Positions 35,234-47,970 of a stretch of 64,000 bases of DNA are shown here, piece by piece. Position 1 is the stretch's first letter; every line of letters begins with the position of its first letter. The stretch covers positions 44,177,687 to 44,241,686 of the forward strand of contig NC_052507.1 in assembly GCF_014356525.2 (NCBI RefSeq), read 5' to 3'. Origin of the DNA: Nilaparvata lugens (lineage: Eukaryota; Arthropoda; Insecta; Hemiptera; Delphacidae). The notes beneath the pieces were generated by a model. That model was given only the letters and a program-made list of their open reading frames with translations, did no database searches and had not been told where the DNA came from. The position numbers were made by a program, and so were the translations under genes.

Positions 35234-37668
35234 GTTATTTTGTGTCACATTTTTATTAGCAGGGAGTAGAATAGTGGTGTCGTCTGCAAAAAGAATACAC
35301 TTTTTGTTGCCTTGAAGCCTGTCTGGAATGTCATTTATATGTTGTACTAGAAAGAGCAATGGTCCTAGTATCGAGTCCTGTGGCACACCCCTTCTTACAA
35401 GTCGGAATGACGACTTATATGAGTTTATTGATGCTTTTTCTTGAAAATCCAGTTCCACATACTGCCTTCTGTCCTTCAGATAATCTTCGATCCATTCTAG
35501 TGCACTCCCCTGGATTTTCATATATTTTAATTTAGTCTTGAGAATTTCCCAATCAAGGACGTCAAAAGCTTTGCGGATGTCAATAAAAATACCTGAGGCC
35601 GATTCTTTGTTTTCCCATATTTTACATATCTCGTCACACAAATCAGATATTGATGTTGATGTGCTGTTGTTCTTTCGGAAGCCATGCTGATTTTTTGACA
35701 ATAGTTCGTTTCTTTCAAGGTGTGTTATTAGCTGGTTGTAGGCCGCTTGTTCGATGATCTTGGAGACAACTGGCAGATTCGCTATTGGTCGGTGGTTTTT
35801 TGGGTCAGATTTATCTCCTGATTTATGCTTTGGATAAATCTTTGCTATTTTCAATTTATGTGGGAATTTTGCCTGTTTGAATGATTCATTTATTATGTGT
35901 AGGATAGGTTCCTTTATTTCATTCTCGCAGTACTTCAGGATTTTACCAGTTATTTCATCATGGCCTGATGAGTTGTTTGGCTTTAGTCTTCTGAAAATAT
36001 TGTGCAGTTCGGTTTCAGTGATGGTGTTGAATTGACAGAACACTTGGGCATTATTCTGAATCACCAGATCTTCTTTACCATTTTGGCTGCTATGTAGTTC
36101 AGTAATTGGTTGGGTGAAATATGTGTTGAAGATGTTGCAGATATGATGTGGGTCAGTGATTTTTCTCCACTCAATAGTCAGGTGGAGGTTTTCTTGATGC
36201 TTGCATTTCAGTTTATTCCTTTCATCGTCTATTGTTGTCCATAGCGCTTTGGGTTTATTTACTGCTTGTTAAATCTTTCTGCTTAGCTGTAATTTCTTTT
36301 TGTTTTTCACTTCTTGATCATAGGCTTTTTTCTTTTCTAGGTTTGTTACTTTGTCATCTGTTCTACCTGTAAGTGTGTATTGATCATTAGCAATCTGTGT
36401 ATTTCTTTTTAGCATTAACGTTTCATTATCCCAGAAGATAAGATTTTTAGTTGTTTTCATCTTCTTTGATTCTCTTGGCATGGTTTCATCAAGGTTAACT
36501 CGAAGGATCCTTAGAAAAGTATTGTATTTGTCCTCCACAGTATGAGATGCTATCACTGTTCCCGATTTAGAGTTACTGAGGTTGAGTTTCAAGTTTTTTA
36601 AGTTTGTCCTTGAGAAATTTCTTGCATATCTGTACGTTGCTGTTTTATGTGCCACTTCATATTTTATTTCACATATAATATGGAGTGGTGGTCGGAGATT
36701 AAGTTGGGTTGTGCTGTTGCCTTTGCTCTTTCAGTTGGTATGTTGAGATAGCAGCCGTCAATACTAGTACTTGAAGTTTGGGTTTTTCTGGTTTCAGATA
36801 TGCCATATATGTAGCAGCCGTGTTGTCTTAGTAGGTTTTCCAGGTCTTTGTAGACTTGTTTGTCTGTTTTAAGGATGTCTATATTTGTGTCACCCAAAAC
36901 CAAGATGCTGTACTTTTTCTCTGAGAAGTGTTGTAGTAGACTTCCTAGCCTTGTCAGGTATTCTGCTTCTGTTTTGGGATCGGGTGATCTATAGGAGCCT
37001 ATGATTGCCAGATCTAGTTTCTTAAGTTGTATTTCGATTGCTATGGTTTCGAAGATTATCTCCATAGGTCTTTGCACTTCCTCTTTAAAAGTCAACTCCT
37101 TAGTGGATAGTGGGAAATTATTCTTTTTGAAGATGGCAATGCCGCCCCACATGTATACGGTTCTACTGAAGTGAGCGACAAGGGTATATCCCTGAAGATT
37201 TGTGTTGAGGAGCTCATCTGGTCTGAGACCATGCTCTGATAATATGACTATATCCGGGCTGTGTACACTCAATTCAATTTCCAGACGGTCCAATTTGCTC
37301 TGCAATCCTCTCTGAATATTTAAATGGAATACTTTAATATTGTTTGCTTTGTTGCCCTTTCTATTTGTTTTGTTTGTATTTCTATTTCTTTGGTTAGTGT
37401 ATATATCCGGTTCTCTGTTAAGGCCTATATCAGTATTTTCAAGGTTTGGATGTTTATCAAGTTCTGTTCTGGCTATTGTTGTAGGGTTGGGTTGGACTAT
37501 TGGATCGATTTGTGTTGGGGGACCACTACTTGACTGCTTAGGCACATCTGCAAGTTTTTTGTTGGCAGCTTTTCTTTTGATTTTAATACACTTACAATGC
37601 TGTCTGCCAGGAGACTTATTCCCTCATCACTCAACTGCACCCCATCCCATCTCAAGTGCCTTCGTTGG
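35234..37668 (-). pseudogene. CR1-like LINE A, ORF1 end and ORF2 (endonuclease and RT front)
   Basis: Reading leftward from 37668, the first part is an ORF1 esterase end (RRHLRWDGVQLSDEGI). ORF2 follows at 37545-36664: an AP endonuclease with VFHLNIQRGL, MWGGIAIF, VLGDTNIDIL and the final SDHHSILY. Pieces at 36655-36269 and 36064-35225 carry RT motifs: [48 protein letters not shown] and FADDTTILL. Frameshifts separate the pieces. The sequence stops after the catalytic FADD motif at the Penelope pair. The endonuclease nicks the target and RT primes from it. Confidence 0.85.
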
Positions 37669-37810
37669 TCCTGGCTGAAGTATGAAAGGCTTAAGGCCCA
37701 TTGACGGCTTAAATTATATATTCAGGCGAGGTGGGACCTTCCTGCAAGGGACTCCCCACTAACAAAGCAATACGAATTCACTTTATACTTTTATGGTCCA
37801 TAATTCGTCC
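37669..37810 (+). repeat. Dispersed repeat module, copy 2
   Basis: It matches 14029-14170 (TTGGTCCTGGCTGAAGTA ... GAATTCACTTTATAC). Here it lies between the truncated 5' end of LINE A and the 3' end of LINE B. It could be the far 3' end of LINE B or an independent SINE-like unit. Confidence 0.65.
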
Positions 37811-38199
37811 CATAAAATGACTGTAGGTATGCTCCTGCACATACATACTCAGTTGTGGTTTAGTAAGTAAGGTCTCTCGATCAGATACCGCTTGAGTGCT
37901 TTGGCAAAAAGAGTGTCATCCTCAATAGTCTAGTGTATCCGGCAGTTTGTTGTAGAAGGCTCCAGCATCTTACTTCTCTTACTTCTGATGTCTTCCTCAC
38001 GGTCCTGGGATCGGGGAATCGTCAATGGATGGTCTCCTCTGTCAGAGTCGTCAAGAAGGTGTATAGAGTATCTAGCACTATACTCTAAGGTGGTGGTACG
38101 TATGCTCCTCAATAAATTCGGTCACTGCATAGTACGGTCTTGCAATGAGGTATTTTTTCAGCTTTCTGTGGAATGTTGTCCGTGAATCCCTCAAAGTCT

Positions 38200-40770
38200 T
38201 TAGGCTGTCCGGTAGATAGTTGAAGAAATGTGAGCCTGCATAGGTAGGTATGTTCTTGAATTTGCCAAGCCTGCATTGCGGAAGTCAATGTTCAGCTTGC
38301 TTCTTGTGTTATGTGTGTGTTGGCTATTTCTGAGATTCGGGCTTGAGTCTATGACAAGGGTTATGGTTTCAAGTATGTAGATTGAGACCATTGTAAGCAG
38401 TTTGTTTTTGACAAATAATGGTCTACAATGCTCCAGTGCATCTCTTCTTAGGATGGTTCGTAAGGCTTTTTTCTGACTTCGTAGAACTCTGTCCATGTGT
38501 ACCTGCGCTGATGCTCCCCAAGCAACAATGCCATATCGCAGCTGTGAGGCAAATAGGGCATGATACGTGATAAATGTGGTACTGACATCAGTGATACATC
38601 ATATTCTACAAAGTACATATGTGGCTGAAGCTAATTTCTTACACAAAAGGTCTATATGTTCACTCCAATTCAGGTTCTTGTCCATCATGATACCAAGAAA
38701 TCTTGTACAATCCTTTGTATTTGTTGGTTCATTGGTTACATTGTTGTCTATATTGAATATCTGTCCCTTTGGAGTGAAGTTTATATTTACTGTCTTGTCT
38801 TTATTGATTGATAGCTTCAGTTTCCTACATATATTTTTGGCCATTTCAAGTGTCGAGCTTATATCGTTGCTTTCGGATTCTCTGTCTGATGGGATTATTA
38901 TGGTGGTATCGTCTGCAAATAGTACACATTTTTGGTCCTTCTTGAGATTATTTTGGGAAGTCATTTATGTGAATGAGAAAGAACAAGGGTCCTAGGATTG
39001 ACACTTGAGGAACACCTTTGGATATTTTGCAAAGAGATGATTTGGCACTAGTCAAGGCTGTGTGCTGCTGATAACTGATTTCAACATACTGATACCTTTC
39101 AGTGAAATAGTTTTGGATCCATTCTATGACTTGGCCCTGAATGTTTAGCTGTTTCAATTTTTTGATTAGGATTTCTTGGTCTAAGTTGTCGAATGCCTTC
39201 TGCAAGTCTAGGAACAGGCCTGATGCTATCCTCTTTTTCTCCCAGATCTCATTAATCACCATGTTGAAATGATGAAATCAGTTCATTTTTTTCCAAATGT
39301 GCTATTAACTTTTTTCCAAATGTGCTCAGTCAGCTTTGAAGTTCCAGGCAAATTTGATATTGGTCTGTAGTTACTTGGATTAAGCTTGTCTCCTTTCTCG
39401 AAAACTGGATCCACTTTGGAAATCTTCATCTTACTAGGCAAAGTAGATTGACTCAATGAGGTGTTGATGATGTGGGTTAATGGTTTATGACTTCTTCCTT
39501 GCAGAATTTCATAATCTTCCCAGAGATTCCATCAAAGCCTGCCGAATTGTTAGACTTTGAATTATTAAGAAGTTCATCCATTTCGTGATGTGTGACATTT
39601 TTGAAGGTTGAGAAAATTGGTACACCATTGTTGGGCTCAGCTTCAGATGTGGTACTGGTTTGTGATTGATTTGTGTGGTTCGATGCTTGAGGTGAGGTGA
39701 AGATGCTGTTGAAAATATTGCTGATTTCAAGTGGATCCGCTGTCAGCTTACCATCCAAAAGAAGCCTTATATATGCTGTTCTGCCTTCCATCTTGCTTTG
39801 AAACCTGTCTTTGTCTTCGGTTGATCCTGTCAGCAGGTATCTGTCATGCAAACTTTGAAGGGAGGCTTTCATCTTCTGCAACTCACAATCCATAAAAATA
39901 ATTTTGCTTGGTACATTCATTTTTTCGGCCCTAGAGGCATAATGTGGTTAAGGCTCTGGCGCATTATTTGTAGAAAGTTATTATATTTTACTTCAACAGA
40001 CTTTGGTTTATAGACAGACTCCCAATTGGTTGTATTTAACATTTGCTCTAGTTCAGTTAATTTGTTTTTTGAGACATTCCTAGAGTATCTGTAGATGGTG
40101 TGGCAACTTTTACTTCTATTTTTTATTTTGCATAGCAACAAATGGTGGTCCGACAGTGGTGTATAGTGTGCTTTTACCTCGATCTCCTCTTGTTTGATAG
40201 TTGTGTAACACCCATCAATGCTGGATACAGTAGTGGGGGTTTTCCTTGTTACAGGGATGTGATGTATTCTGCATCCAAACTCAGATAACACATTTCGAAG
40301 TTCCTTTACACTACGTTCATCTGGTCTGAGTATGTCAAAGTTTGCATCTCCTAGTATTATATAATTTGACATGTTTGTGTGTTGTCCCAATTTTCCTAAA
40401 AAATCAGCTGTATCAGTGCTAGGAGATCTGTATGCTCCTATTAGAATCAATTTTCTTGATCGATATTTGAGTATTAATCCAACAGTTTCAAACACTTGTT
40501 CGTTTGACTTGCATTGTTCCGGCAACTGAAGCTCATCCATGTCAACAGAAAAATTATTTTTTACAAAAACAGCTATGCCACCCCACATACGTTCAGTTCG
40601 GCAACAACTGGAGGTCAGTCTGAAACCTTCAATATTTGTGAGATGTAATTGGTCAGTGCCTAAGCCATGTTCCGAGATAATTAGAATATCAGGGTGAAAA
40701 TTTTCAAGTTCTACAACCAGTCCATCAAGTTTATTTTGAAGACCTCTTTAAATATTTAGGTGGAGAACAG
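38200..40770 (-). pseudogene. LINE B ORF2: AP endonuclease and reverse transcriptase
   Basis: Endonuclease: RMWGGIAVFVKNNF, ILGDANFDILRPDE, SSIDGCY and SDHHLLLCKI (40588-39917); the first motif lies in a shifted frame near 40750. Linker and RT front: 39920-39477 (SNNSAGFDGISGKIMKFC). RT: 39262-38948 (LFLDLQKAFDNLDQEIL, SKGVPQVSILGPLFFL), 38964-38599 (VLFADDTTIIIPSD, TRFLGIMMDKNLNW) and 38496-38200 (RVLRSQKKALRTILR, HNTRSKLNIDF). At least three frameshifts make it inactive, but catalytic residues are kept. Confidence 0.85.
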
Positions 40771-40867
40771 TCAACGACTTTTTGTGTGAGTGTGCATTTC
40801 CTATTGTTTTATTGGCTGTATTATTTGGTCTATGGCGTTTTCGGTCATCTTTCTGTTTGGTTAGCTG

Positions 40868-42200
40868 CTATCCTGGATTTCTGCCTTGACACTCCAGTGC
40901 GCTTGCAAGTTGTTCTGCCAAGATTTTAGAACCTTCTAGGTTTAAACTTCGTCCGTCCCAGCTCAGGTGACGCTTATGTAAATGATTTGAGTTGTCAATA
41001 AATGTAATATTAAGCTGCCAGCACATAAACTTTAGAGCCTTGTTTGTTTCGTCAATGAATCTCTCACCTATATCCTCCCGAATTGGAATAGATGTAAAGT
41101 ACCAATTAGTGTGTGGAAACCGTTTGATGTTAGCCTCTAAAGTGAGCCATAATGGTCTCATGACATGATTCGGTGTCTTAGCCCTACACAGGTTATTTGA
41201 GCCTACATTCAGTATAACCTTCGATGGAATAGTGCTTCTGATTTTAAGTGCTCTACTGACATCCTGGATTTTTCCAAAGGGTACAATTTCCACCTCCAAA
41301 TCTTGCCCAAATGTGTCTCTCATTATATCTCCCACCAGCCTCAGCGTATTGTCCCTGATCAGCAGTGGTGCCTCCCCTTCCTTTCCCTCAGCCCGCTCCC
41401 CAAATCCTTGAGCAGGGCGCCCCTCATCCTGTGGACCGTCCTGATACTCATTTCTGTTCTCATCAACACAACTCTGTTACATTATTTGAATGTGGTTTTG
41501 GTTTGGCATTGCAGACCTCCGTGATCCTGTTTCGAACTTCAGCTCCCACGCTTGATAGTGGCTCTGGTGCACTCTTTGTCACTGTAGAGGATTCTTTGAT
41601 CCGGACAGGGTTTACCTCATTTGTACCCTCGGAGTCACTAATCAAGATTGCTGTAGCATCTTCAGTCCTCTTTCTTACCGGGCAGCAGTGCTCTGGATGG
41701 ATACCCTGTAAGAAGTCACGAATAATATTTTCCATGCTGTAAATTACACTTGTCTTTCTTTCTACTATTTCTGACAGACGACTATTGTTTGTCCGTAGTA
41801 TTTTTATCTCATTTTTCAAGTCCTCTATATCATCATGTAAAACTTTAATTATGACATCATAGCTGTTATAGCTTTGGCACATTTATGTCAAGTCAGTGCT
41901 TTGAAATGTTTTGTTAGGCAATGTGTAGTTACATTGTGATTCGTCATTTAAGTCAGATTTTAGCAAATCATTGTCATTTGATTTATTTAGTAGTATTGAG
42001 ATATGGGAAGCTTCAACATTTATACGAGTCTTACATTCCTCACACATCCAGGCAAGGTCAGAACTTTTACCTGCTTTCATTTTGTCGTACTGTTTGTTGG
42101 TTATGTTGACACACTTGGTGTGATACCATTTATTATCGTTACAGTCGCATGTTCTGAACTGGTTTGTGGCAAACACCACATGGAGACTGGATATTTTCAT
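40868..42200 (-). pseudogene. LINE B ORF1: PHD finger, coiled coil, SGNH esterase
   Basis: The PHD-type finger (42200-41883) has CDCNDNKWYHTKCVNI and WMCEECKTRI. The middle (41882-41463) has heptad-like leucines (VLHDDIEDLKNEIKILRTNNSRL). The esterase (41335-40868) has VILNVGSNNL, the G-x-N block, and HLSWDGRSLNLEGS. In that block the usual D-x-x-H ends in Ser, so the catalytic His appears to be lost. ORF1 proteins of this type bind element RNA. The role of the esterase is not settled. Confidence 0.8.
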
Positions 42201-42280
42201 TAATAATGGCCTTTTCAGATTGTTTTTTCCCCATTTTGGTTAAGCAAGCGGATAATATGTTGTCTAGCAGAGGGAAAGAT

Positions 42281-42580
42281 GGGAATTTGGTAACTTGAGT
42301 TTGTCAAGAGCAAAGCATACCCTAATCAAAGCATAAAGGTTTTATCAGTGCAGTCAATTTTTCGCATATCACAGTCAAATATCACAAAGTTAGGCCGGGT
42401 TAACACATAAAACAAAATAACGATGGCACAATTAAAACAATAATATATCCTATAATTCAAATAAAACGAAGCAATTTATAGGAATTTGGTGAGCTTGTCA
42501 GAATCTTCAATCAAAACGTAGAGGTTAGATCAGTCCAAAAACATAAATTTCTATCACAGTCGAATATCACAGCCTTGAAC
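42281..42580 (-). repeat. Tandem units in the LINE B 5' untranslated region
   Basis: Two diverged units about 199 bp apart share GAATTTGG (42283 and 42482), an AAAGCATAAAGGTT/AAAACGTAGAGGTT block, and ATCACAGTC-AATATCACA. Repeated 5' monomers are known promoters in some LINEs; that role here is inferred. Confidence 0.6.
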
Positions 42581-42610
42581 TAGGGAAACAATAAAATAAA
42601 ATGTTTCCAA

Positions 42611-43204
42611 TGATAGTCAGAAACTAAAACTCCAGTAATAACGGGTTCAAATTGCAAATATAGGCAATATTCTGTTTAAGTCTCTTGCAAAATCGTTGGG
42701 TATTGGAAAACAAGATCTATCTAGTAGTCTGACCTATTTTGGATTGGTCTCAAGTTTATTTATTATAGTATCACCCAAAGTCTATCCAATAAAATACAGA
42801 ATTGTTTTATTTTTCTTTTTACGAGTTGAGAAATAATATGCGTGCACAGCGTGCACTGATATTTATAGGCAGGATACTTCATGTAGAAACTACGTCATGA
42901 TGTGCGGTTTCAAAAGTTTGTGAAATGAATCAAACTTCACTAAAAATATTTCAAATCAGCTTGGATATTATCTTTATATTTTCAATCTAGTATTCTGTCA
43001 CTATAAGAATGATTTGTCAGTGATAAATTGCAAAGATCTCACCCAAATTCGATGTTCCAGTCATTGCAGGTTAGCTTGGTACAGTCACGGATTCATTAAC
43101 AATTTTGTCAAATAAATACTAATTCTCGATCAAATTTTTTTGGATAGAAATTGAAGAAAAATGTTCAAGTCACGAAATTAAGTGGCAATATGATGAAATA
43201 TGCG
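42611..43204. other. Between LINE B and LINE C, no recognised feature
   Basis: AT-rich sequence with no coding. It may hold further LINE B leader or LINE C 3' sequence, but I see no clear borders. Confidence 0.45.
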
Positions 43205-46200
43205 AAAATTATTTAAGAAACACTTTATTAGTACGGAGCTGTTTTACTTGGTATTCAGAGCTGCCACTCATGTATACCCAGCATAAGCTGGAGAATCCTT
43301 AAATTTAGTGAGGCGGTGCATTGGGAGGTCTTTAATATGTCAAGTATTGTGCCCATGTCTGTAACCTCTTGGTGTAGGCTTTGTCCATATATATAGAAAT
43401 TACTGTGAGTAGTTTGTGCTTCTTGAACAGCGGCTTGCAGTGTTCCATTGTGCTCACTCCTAGTATTGTTTTCAGCGCTCTGTTTTAAATGACGAGGACT
43501 TGTGGTGCTGAACTCCATGCTACAATGCCGTATCTCAAGTGAGAGACAAATAAGGCATGCTATGCCATGAATGCTGGTTTTTCCCCCAGTATGCTTCACA
43601 GTCTTCGAATCACTTATACCGCAGATGACAGAATTTACAGAGCTTTTCAATATGAGGTTGCCAGAATAGTTTGTAAAAACTTCCAAAAATTGTGTATAGG
43701 TGGCTATGATGATTTGATTATTTGTAAGATCTGCTGAGGTATTAGTTGTTGGTTTAAACTTTATATGTATAGCCTTTTGTTTGTTTATTGTTATGTTCAG
43801 TTTATTGCAGGTATGGGTAGCTTCTTCCAGAGTTGCATCTATTAGACTGTGATTTGGATTCTGATTTTTGTGTGGTACTATTATTGTGGTGTCATCCGCG
43901 AATAATATGCTATTTTTCCCCTTTCCATTCCTTGATCGTTGACATACAAGGAAAAGTAGTGGTCCCAGTATTGATCCTTGGGGTACGCCTTTGCTAACGG
44001 TCCGGAGAGGATTTATACTGTAGGGTGGTCTAGGCTTCCGGTCAGACAAATAATCCTCTAGCCACTGTAGCGTATTTCCCTCTATTTTAAACTTTTTCAG
44101 TTTTTGTTTAGGGTCTACCAGCTCAGTGTGTCAAAGGCTTTTTGCCGGACACTGTTTTTCTTCCCATAGCCTATTTATACTATTGCACAACTCTGCAAAA
44201 GCCGTTGATGTGCTGTGCCCTCTTCTAAAGCCAAAAAGCTGTACTCTCTTGCCATGCTGGTGTTCCGATATCAATTTTTTGGTTTCCAGGTATTCAATCA
44301 ATTGATCATAGATTGCCCGTTCTATAATTTTGTTATGTTGTTGGAAGGTTGGCAATAGGTCTATTAATTTTTAGGGTCAGTCTTGTCACCTTTTTTAAAT
44401 TTAAGAAAGAGTTTATTATATTTAGGTTTTTTGGAAATACTGCCTGTTCAAAGGATACGTATGTCTATGAGTGGCAGTTTTAGTACTTTTTCACAATATC
44501 ACAATATTTTATCATTTTTCCAAGTAATTTAATCGTGTCCTGAAGAGTTATTGGCCTTTAGCAGCTTGATTATTCTGCTCAGTTCTGCGCTTGTGATGGC
44601 TCGAAATCCATTGAGTACTACTGTTGTGTTTGCTTCCTCTAAACTTTAGCTGTCCCCAACTGGCTCTATCGGTGGCTAAATAAATGCAGAATTCTGGATA
44701 TTACAAACTTGGTACGGGTCTATGACAGTGCGACCATTCTTGCGACCATCTTTCTTCATTTTTGATTTTCCATAGTTTTTTCCTTTTTTCGTCAGTCTGT
44801 TGAATTTTTGCTACCATTGATCCCCTCTTCTTGTTATTAACCTCAGCTTCTTATGTATGACTTGTATTATAACTATTTGTTTTTTTTTCAAAAACTTGAC
44901 GCAAATATCTTTTCTTTGTTGTCTAATAGATGAGTTTGTCAGTTTGTGAGCCTGTCAGCAGTAGTCTTTTATTGGCCTGGTTCAATCTGTTCTTAAGGTC
45001 TAAAGTTTCTTCATCCCAAAATACATAATTTTTGGTTAATGTCATTATCTTTGGTTCTCTTGGCATGGCATCATCCATGTTCTGACTCAGTATTCTAACA
45101 AAGTTTTCGTACTTAGCTTCAATAGACAATAGGTAGCAACTATCTATACTTTTAGCTGACGTTTTAGATTTTCTGGTGCTTGAAGGTCAAATATGTCATA
45201 GCCGTGTTGAATTGAAGTGTTCTTCAGGTCAATGAAACATTGACAATTATTGACATTGACAATTAAACATAAACAATTATCGGATTTTAATGTATCTATA
45301 TTTGTGTTACCTAGAATAACTATTCTGTTTTATTTAGCTGAGTAGTCTTGGAGTAAGCGTCCCAGGTGGGTGAGGTATTCATTGACTCCTCCGGGGTGTG
45401 GAGTACGTTCCAATTATTATCAATTTTTGCTTTCTCAGTTGGATTTTTATTAGAGCTATTTAAAATTTTTGTTCCACTGGGTGATACTGTATGTTTCTTC
45501 AGGTTTGATCTCTTCAATTGATAATTTATTGTTGTCATTTCTATAAATTGCTTCTCCACCCCATAAAAATTGAGTGCGACAGAAATAGGCTATAAGCATG
45601 TATCCTGGAATGTAAGTAGTTCCTCCTCCCTTAGGTAATGTTCCGTTATAATGAGGATATCCGGGGTGGTGTTGATGTAGCTCTATTAGCAATCTATCTA
45701 TTTTTCCTATTAGTCCTCTTTGGATATATTTAAGTGAATTTTCTCCTGTTTACTGTTATTGTGCACTTTTCTATGGCGTGGTAATAATGTTTGTAGCTGG
45801 CAATCCAGCGTTGGTTAAGGGGCAAACTTGGTGTTTTCTGGTTATTGTCATTTTCCCATTCCGCCGCCGCCGCCGTCACCTCCTCCGCCGCACTCAGCTT
45901 CAGTCACTTACTAGAATTTTTGTGGCATCTTCTGCTTTCCTTCTTTTTAGGTTTGAGGGAATTTGGTAGAGTCCCTGTGTGAATTCAAATATTGTGTTTT
46001 CAAGCTTATATTATCACATCTGTTTTCCTTGCCACTGCATCCGATAATCAGTTCTTATCCATTTTCAACGTAGTGATATTGTCCTTGAGCTTATTTCATC
46101 TAGCAAGATTCTAATTATCAGATCATAACGTTTAGTCTGTGTTGCTTTATTATTACTATTTCCAGCTGTGTGGTTACAGCGCGTATTGGTGTTTCGTGAT

Positions 46201-46480
46201 CTGTTTCTGAGTTGTCGAAATTATTCAGCAATGTAGAGATATGTGTTGCTTCGTTATTTAAATGCGTGCTACAACTATCACATAGCCATGCCTGTTCATC
46301 TCCTGTCCCCTCCTTCATCTGGTCGTATTTCTTGTCCGTTATCCCAACACATTTTGTGTGATACCACTTATTGCCATCACAGTAGCAGGCCACTGCCTTG
46401 TCATTATCATGGACCACTTCTTCACAAAAATCTCACAAATATTGCTTTTGCTCAACTACACCTTTACTAAGCTCAGGCAT
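43205..46480 (-). mobile_element. CR1-like LINE C, decayed
   Basis: From right to left come a PHD finger (46417-46118: CYCDGNKWYHTKCVGI, WLCDSCSTHL) and a short GCC-rich stretch near 45862-45890. The endonuclease is in pieces (45692-45320; MPREPKIM in 45129-44923). RT pieces are 44355-44131 (FRRGHSTSTAFAELC) and 44049-43255 ([27 protein letters not shown]). The esterase part is not readable. It is clearly more damaged than LINEs A and B, so probably older. Confidence 0.75.
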
Positions 46481-46529
46481 TTTTCAATCGAAACATTTAC
46501 GTGATTATTGAATCTATTGCATAACAGTC

Positions 46530-47970
46530 AGTGGCGAAACATATGATTGCCACCGCCACCTGTGATGTTTTCAACTAGCATAGTTTTTTTATCACTTGTA
46601 ACAGTTTTATTTTCATATTTATCCAGAGTTCAATTTTTTGATTCCAAACATAAAAATTATTTCATCATTCATTTAGTTCCATTTAATAAATTTCAACATA
46701 GGAAATCATATGGAGAGACTCTTCGTTTGCCCTTTGAGCTGCGTTCTTCAAAACCACAATACAATAATCTTGACATCTCGGACAGTTTTATTTCAAGCTT
46801 GATAGAATTCATGTCGCATTTACGCATTGTCCCCATTCCAGCAACAAGACATGGTCAACCAGGGGTCTTTGTGTTTAAGGAACTGTCCACATATAGCCAC
46901 GTCTTTTTGCGAGAAGGACCAATCTTAAGGGCACTTCAGCCACCTTACACTGGTCCCCATGAGGTGATGGACAGAGACGATAAAACCTTCACATTAAGGA
47001 TTAATGGTAGAACCGCTAAGGTTTCTATTGACCGGGTGAAGCCAGCATACATCCTTCAAGACGACTCACCTCAGCCTTCCCACCCTGTTCCAGGAAAAAA
47101 GTGAGCTTCAAAATTTCGGATGGCCAAATCGTCTGCCTGGGAGGGGGGATTCATGGGGTAATGTGGCGAAACATATGATTGCCACCGCCACCTGTGATGT
47201 TTTCAACTAGCATAGTTTTTTTATCACTTGTAACAGTTTAATTTTCATATTATCCAGAGTTCAATTTTTTGATTCCAAACATAAAAATTATTTCATCATT
47301 CATTTAGTTCCATTTAATAAATTTCAACATAGGAAATCATATGGAGAGACTCTTCGTTTGCCCTTTGAGCTGCGTTCTTCAAAACCACAATACAATAATC
47401 TTGACATCTCGGACAGTTTTATTTCAAGCTTGATAGAATTCATGTCGCATTTACGCATTGTCCCCATTCCAGCAACAAGACATGGTCAACCAGGGGTCTT
47501 TGTGTTTAAGGAACTGTCCACATATAGCCACGTCTTTTTGCGAGAAGGACCAATCTTAAGGGCACTTCAGCCACCTTACACTGGTCCCCATGAGGTGATG
47601 GACAGAGACGATAAAACCTTCACATTAAGGATTAATGGTAGAACCGCTAAGGTTTCTATTGACCGGGTGAAGCCAGCATACATCCTTCAAGACGACTCAC
47701 CTCAGCCTTCCCACCCTGTTCCAGGAAAAAAGTGAGCTTCAAAATTTCGGATGGCCAAATCGTCTGCCTGGGAGGGGGGATTCATGGGGTAATGTGGCGA
47801 ATCATATGATTGCCACCGCCACCTGTGATGTTTTCAACTAGCGTAGTTTGTTCATCACTTGTAACAGTTTAATTTTCATATTATCCAGAGTTCAATTTTG
47901 TAATTCCAAACATTAAAATTATTTCATCATTCATTTAGTTCCATTTAATAAATTTCAATATAGGAAATCA
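46530..47970 (+). mobile_element. Ty3/gypsy deletion derivative, LTR-pol-LTR-pol-LTR tandem array
   Basis: Three copies of a 178-bp LTR (TGTGGCGAA ... GGAAATCA) start at 46530 (first base changed), 47162 and 47793. Between them are two almost identical about 450-bp segments encoding a pol tail (YGETLRLPFELRSS, ATRHGQPGVFVFKEL, ILRALQPPYTGPHEV, SIDRVKPAYIL). This is a gypsy integrase C-terminal region. The repeat period is 631-632 bp. A purine run (GGGAGGGGGGATTCATGGGG) precedes LTRs 2 and 3. LTRs 1 and 2 are nearly the same; LTR 3 has about seven differences. No other pol part is present. Confidence 0.8.

Larger units (their letters stand above)
37811..42610 (-). mobile_element. CR1-like LINE B, near full length
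   Basis: From right to left there are a repeated 5' untranslated region (42280-42600), ORF1 with PHD finger, coiled coil and SGNH esterase (42200-40868), ORF2 with endonuclease and RT (about 40770-38200), and a 3' untranslated region to about 37811. All domains are present, but frameshifts break ORF2. PHD-plus-esterase ORF1 is known from the CR1/L2 branch of LINEs. Confidence 0.85.
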
